A DNA stretch of 9,261 nucleotides. It comes from Planctomycetaceae bacterium (GTDB taxonomy: Bacteria; Planctomycetota; Planctomycetia; Pirellulales; Thermoguttaceae). Below the pieces are notes generated by a model. It was given only the letters and a program-made list of their open reading frames with translations, was not told the DNA's origin and made no database searches. The position numbers and the translations under genes are program-made. Of the stretch, positions 7,432 through 9,261 are shown in pieces (positions within the stretch are counted from its first letter, which is position 1; every line of letters begins with the position of its first letter). The stretch lies in assembly GCA_031287585.1 (NCBI GenBank), contig JAITST010000047.1, positions 1 through 9,261 of the forward strand. The letters are read 5' to 3'.

Positions 7432-7457
7432 AACCGTAGGATTTATTCTGCGGTTTT
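7432..7457 (+). terminator. Weak hairpin between the two methyltransferase genes
   Basis: AACCGTAG (7432-7439) can pair with CTGCGGTT (7448-7455) through 8 positions, one of them G-U, around an 8-nt A/T loop. Only two more T residues follow, so termination would be weak. It lies 24 bp after the stop of the upstream gene and 25 bp before the next ATG. It could be an attenuating or processing hairpin rather than a true terminator, and the two genes may still be co-transcribed. Confidence 0.3.
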
Positions 7458-7479
7458 AACCAAATTCATAATTACTCCA

Positions 7480-8940
7480 ATGAGACCCATAACGAATCTT
7501 CCCGCCCAAGTTCTGGAATACGATATTGATTCCATCGTCCGCGATATGATAGCAACTTCCGGTCGCACGGAAAAACCAATCGTAATTCCGGACGAAGTCA
7601 TCAAACTTGATACCGCGACGGGCAAAGTCCGCACGCAGTACGAAGAACTACCGTATCCGTTCCGTAATCCGGAAGATGAAAGCAAACGTTTACTTTCAAC
7701 GTTTCTGGACGACTTGTGCGAAGTGAATACGATGTGCTTTCGCGGACGGCGTTCGTTCAATCATCCGTTCCGCGCGTTGGTAGCAGGCGGCGGAACAGGC
7801 GACGCGGTTGTGTTTCTGGCATCGCAGTTGCGGGCGGTACCGCGTGCGGAAATAGTCTATGTTGACTTGTCAGCCGCGTCGCAAAAAGTTGCGCGCGAGC
7901 GGCTGCACAATTACGCGGTATTCCAAAACGACCCGAATATGGAAGAAATAGTAACGTTTTATCAGGCATCGTTGTTAGACGTGAAGAAACTAAGTATCGG
8001 TACGTTCGACTACATAAATTGTTCCGGTTGCCTACATCACTTGGCTGACCCGCTGGAAGGTTTGTTAGCGTTGAAGAGTGTAATGCGAAACGACGGCGCG
8101 ATGGGGATAATGGTTTACGGACAAATCGGACGTACAACAATTTACGCGATGCAAGACCTGTTACGAATTATGCACAGCGTTCCCGATACGAGCGTTGACA
8201 CGCAAAGAAGAGTTGACGACGCGCGATTGGTTTTGAATAACTTACCGTCAACAAACTTGCACAAGCACAACGGACGCTGGTTAGGCGGAGCGGTTGACGT
8301 GGAACTATACGATATGTTCCTGCACAGCCGCGACCGTGCATACACAATCCCGCAACTATACGATTGGATAGAGGCGGCGGGACTGAACTTAACCGCATTT
8401 TCGCCGCCAAGCAGTCAGCGTCTAAAAGCGTCAACGTCACCGTGTCCGCTGCCGCCGTCGTTGAGAAAAGCACTGTCGCAACTATCCGAAAGAAAACAAG
8501 CGGCAATACTTGAAATACTGGACGGAACAGTAAACACGATAGAGTTTTACCTAACGCAAAGTAATTCGTGCCAGTGTGAAACAACTACATCGGACATTAT
8601 CCCATACTGGGGTTTATCAGCGGTAACAGAAAATCTTCCCAAAAGGGTTCAAGCCGTCAAAGAGGAACGCGGTGCGATAAACGTAAGCATAAGAACGAGT
8701 TCAACGCCAGTATTCGCAACAATAGAAACAACTCCGCCAGTAGGAAAATTCCTGCAACTAATCGACAACAAAAAATCAATAGGCGAAATTCTGGTACAAC
8801 TATCAAAAGCATACCCGGAGATGAATAACCTGAAATTGCAAAAAACAATCTACGACCGCCTACAACAACTAATAGACCTACGCCTAATAAGATTCCGCCA
8901 CCCGCAATCAGACCTGTCGAAATTATGCTATACGAAGTAA
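7480..8940 (+). CDS. Class I SAM-dependent methyltransferase with C-terminal PqqD/winged-helix-like module
   Basis: The 486-residue product is a class I methyltransferase. Before the core it has a motif QYEELPYPFRNPEDE (53-67) of the type seen in other bacterial methyltransferases. The core (about 95-215) has a canonical glycine-rich motif I, ALVAGGGTGDAVVFLA (99-114), the acidic residue after strand 2 in VYVDLSAAS (126-134), and FDYINCSGCLHHLADP (176-191) for strand 4, with the downstream strand at MGIMVYGQIGR (208-218). The middle segment, about 335-346 (LSERKQAAILEI), aligns with the neighbouring protein, as does the C-terminal region at about 423-472 (KFLQLIDNKKSIGEILVQL, then LIRFR), which looks like a small winged-helix or PqqD-like domain. 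The substrate is unknown. SAM binding is well supported. The ATG at 7480 has no clear ribosome binding site. It lies 71 bp after the first paralogue on the same strand. The C-terminal module might bind a peptide or nucleic acid, but that is only inferred. Confidence 0.9.
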   Translation: MRPITNLPAQVLEYDIDSIVRDMIATSGRTEKPIVIPDEVIKLDTATGKVRTQYEELPYPFRNPEDESKRLLSTFLDDLCEVNTMCFRGRRSFNHPFRALVAGGGTGDAVVFLASQLRAVPRAEIVYVDLSAASQKVARERLHNYAVFQNDPNMEEIVTFYQASLLDVKKLSIGTFDYINCSGCLHHLADPLEGLLALKSVMRNDGAMGIMVYGQIGRTTIYAMQDLLRIMHSVPDTSVDTQRRVDDARLVLNNLPSTNLHKHNGRWLGGAVDVELYDMFLHSRDRAYTIPQLYDWIEAAGLNLTAFSPPSSQRLKASTSPCPLPPSLRKALSQLSERKQAAILEILDGTVNTIEFYLTQSNSCQCETTTSDIIPYWGLSAVTENLPKRVQAVKEERGAINVSIRTSSTPVFATIETTPPVGKFLQLIDNKKSIGEILVQLSKAYPEMNNLKLQKTIYDRLQQLIDLRLIRFRHPQSDLSKLCYTK

Positions 8941-8947
8941 AGAAAAA

Positions 8948-9001
8948 GAATTTTAGATTTATAATTTTAGATTTTAGATTTTGTAAAATCAAATCTAAAA
9001 T
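8948..9001. repeat. A+T-rich intergenic palindromic repeat, copy B
   Basis: Unit ATTTTAGATTT occurs at 8950-8960, 8964-8974 and 8971-8981, the last two overlapping. The inverse unit AAATCTAAAAT follows at 8991-9001. The last forward unit and the inverse unit form a perfect 11-bp inverted repeat with a 9-nt loop. It starts 8 bp after the methyltransferase stop and matches the element after trpD (1601-1670). The A/U-only-rich stem makes a strong intrinsic terminator unlikely, but it may still shape the 3' end of the transcript. Confidence 0.72.
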
Positions 9002-9010
9002 AACTGTATT

Positions 9011-9033
9011 CTTCGTGTCTTCGTGGTGAAAAA
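9011..9033. repeat. Intergenic motif CTTCGTGTCTTCGTGGTG
   Basis: CTTCGTGTCTTCGTGGTG followed by A-rich sequence lies directly after the A+T-rich palindrome. Similar 'CTT(C/T)GTGTCTT(C/T)GTGGTGAA' strings are, from memory, frequent in spacers of several bacterial phyla, often next to ATTTTAGATTT-like repeats. Only one copy is in the window. It may be part of a larger composite repeat with copy B rather than an independent element. Confidence 0.45.
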
Positions 9034-9081
9034 TTTATTGCTGTGACGACAGCCAGAAGATTTATGCCTATCGTTATACAG

Positions 9082-9104
9082 GTAACGTTTGAAAATTACG
9101 TTAC
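9082..9104. repeat. Short inverted repeat GTAACGT ... ACGTTAC
   Basis: Perfect 7-bp arms at 9082-9088 and 9098-9104 surround a 9-nt A/T-rich spacer. It lies in non-coding sequence with no gene following within the window, so its role cannot be judged. It could be an operator for a gene beyond the right edge or a remnant of a mobile element. Confidence 0.35.
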
Positions 9105-9261
9105 TTACATTACAGCTTAACAGATGTTGACGAAGAATCCTTACCCCTACGGGGCATCCCTTTGAAGGTGGTTTTTACCGCATAAAATTTACCTATTTTA
9201 ATGTAAACATTCACCAGTCGCCCCATTTTCACATCCAAGTTCCTAAAATACCTATTTTTAC
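9105..9261. other. Non-coding right end of the window
   Basis: No gene of credible length is visible on either strand. A tiny hairpin, CCCC-TAC-GGGG, sits at 9144-9154. The string TACCTATTTT occurs twice, at 9190-9199 and 9249-9258, with start positions 59 bp apart. The region may contain the promoter of a gene outside the window, but no convincing -35/-10 pair was found. Confidence 0.45.

Noticed and set aside
8657..8992. Minus-strand frame of 111 codons with a hydrophobic middle
   Set aside because: Overlaps the conserved C-terminal module of the second methyltransferase and starts inside the A+T-rich repeat.
9124..9165. Mini-frame of 13 codons starting ATGTTGACG
   Set aside because: No ribosome binding site, no known leader-peptide features and no downstream gene in the window.
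9190..9258. TACCTATTTT direct repeat as a possible CRISPR or iteron start
   Set aside because: Only two short A+T-rich copies, with no further regular spacing before the window ends.

Overview
The window looks like a chromosomal segment of a planctomycete (phylum Planctomycetota, Pirellulales-like). This is inferred from three things: a remnant of an ISAzo13-type ('Rhodopirellula' DDE) transposase, long secreted TPR/low-complexity proteins with weak or absent Shine-Dalgarno sequences, and a CBM9/DOMON-like protein of a type I associate with this phylum. Coding regions have intermediate GC by eye, and the spacers are clearly richer in A+T. No species can be named from sequence alone.

Layout. 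At the left edge (1-269, minus strand) is the 5' part of a decayed transposase with an in-frame stop codon. All other genes lie on the plus strand. A non-coding stretch leads to a trpD-family gene (553-1599) encoding an anthranilate phosphoribosyltransferase-like protein that keeps the fold motifs but has several altered active-site motifs. An A+T-rich intergenic repeat follows, then a 217-residue CBM9/DOMON-like protein with a TTG start (1696-2349). A 328-bp non-coding stretch holds three small palindromes. It precedes a three-gene block: a 1083-residue exported protein with N-terminal TPRs and a very long Pro/Gln/Asn/Thr-rich tail (2678-5929), and two tandem, paralogous, methyltransferase-like proteins (5990-7408 and 7480-8940). 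The window ends in about 320 bp of non-coding sequence made largely of intergenic repeats.

How the genes may work together. TrpD would belong to tryptophan synthesis, but no other trp gene is present and the catalytic-site changes leave its substrate open. The most unusual unit is the pair of methyltransferase paralogues. The downstream copy has an intact glycine-rich SAM-binding loop, while the upstream copy has lost the glycines of that loop but keeps the rest of the architecture, including a C-terminal PqqD/winged-helix-like module shared by both. An active/inactive enzyme pair acting as a heteromer is a reasonable hypothesis. A functional link to the exported TPR protein just upstream is suggested only by spacing (60 and 71 bp gaps) and shared strand.

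The same A+T-rich palindromic repeat (unit ATTTTAGATTT and its inverse) follows both trpD and the second methyltransferase gene within about 10 bp of the stop codons. No tRNA, rRNA, CRISPR array or phage gene was seen.
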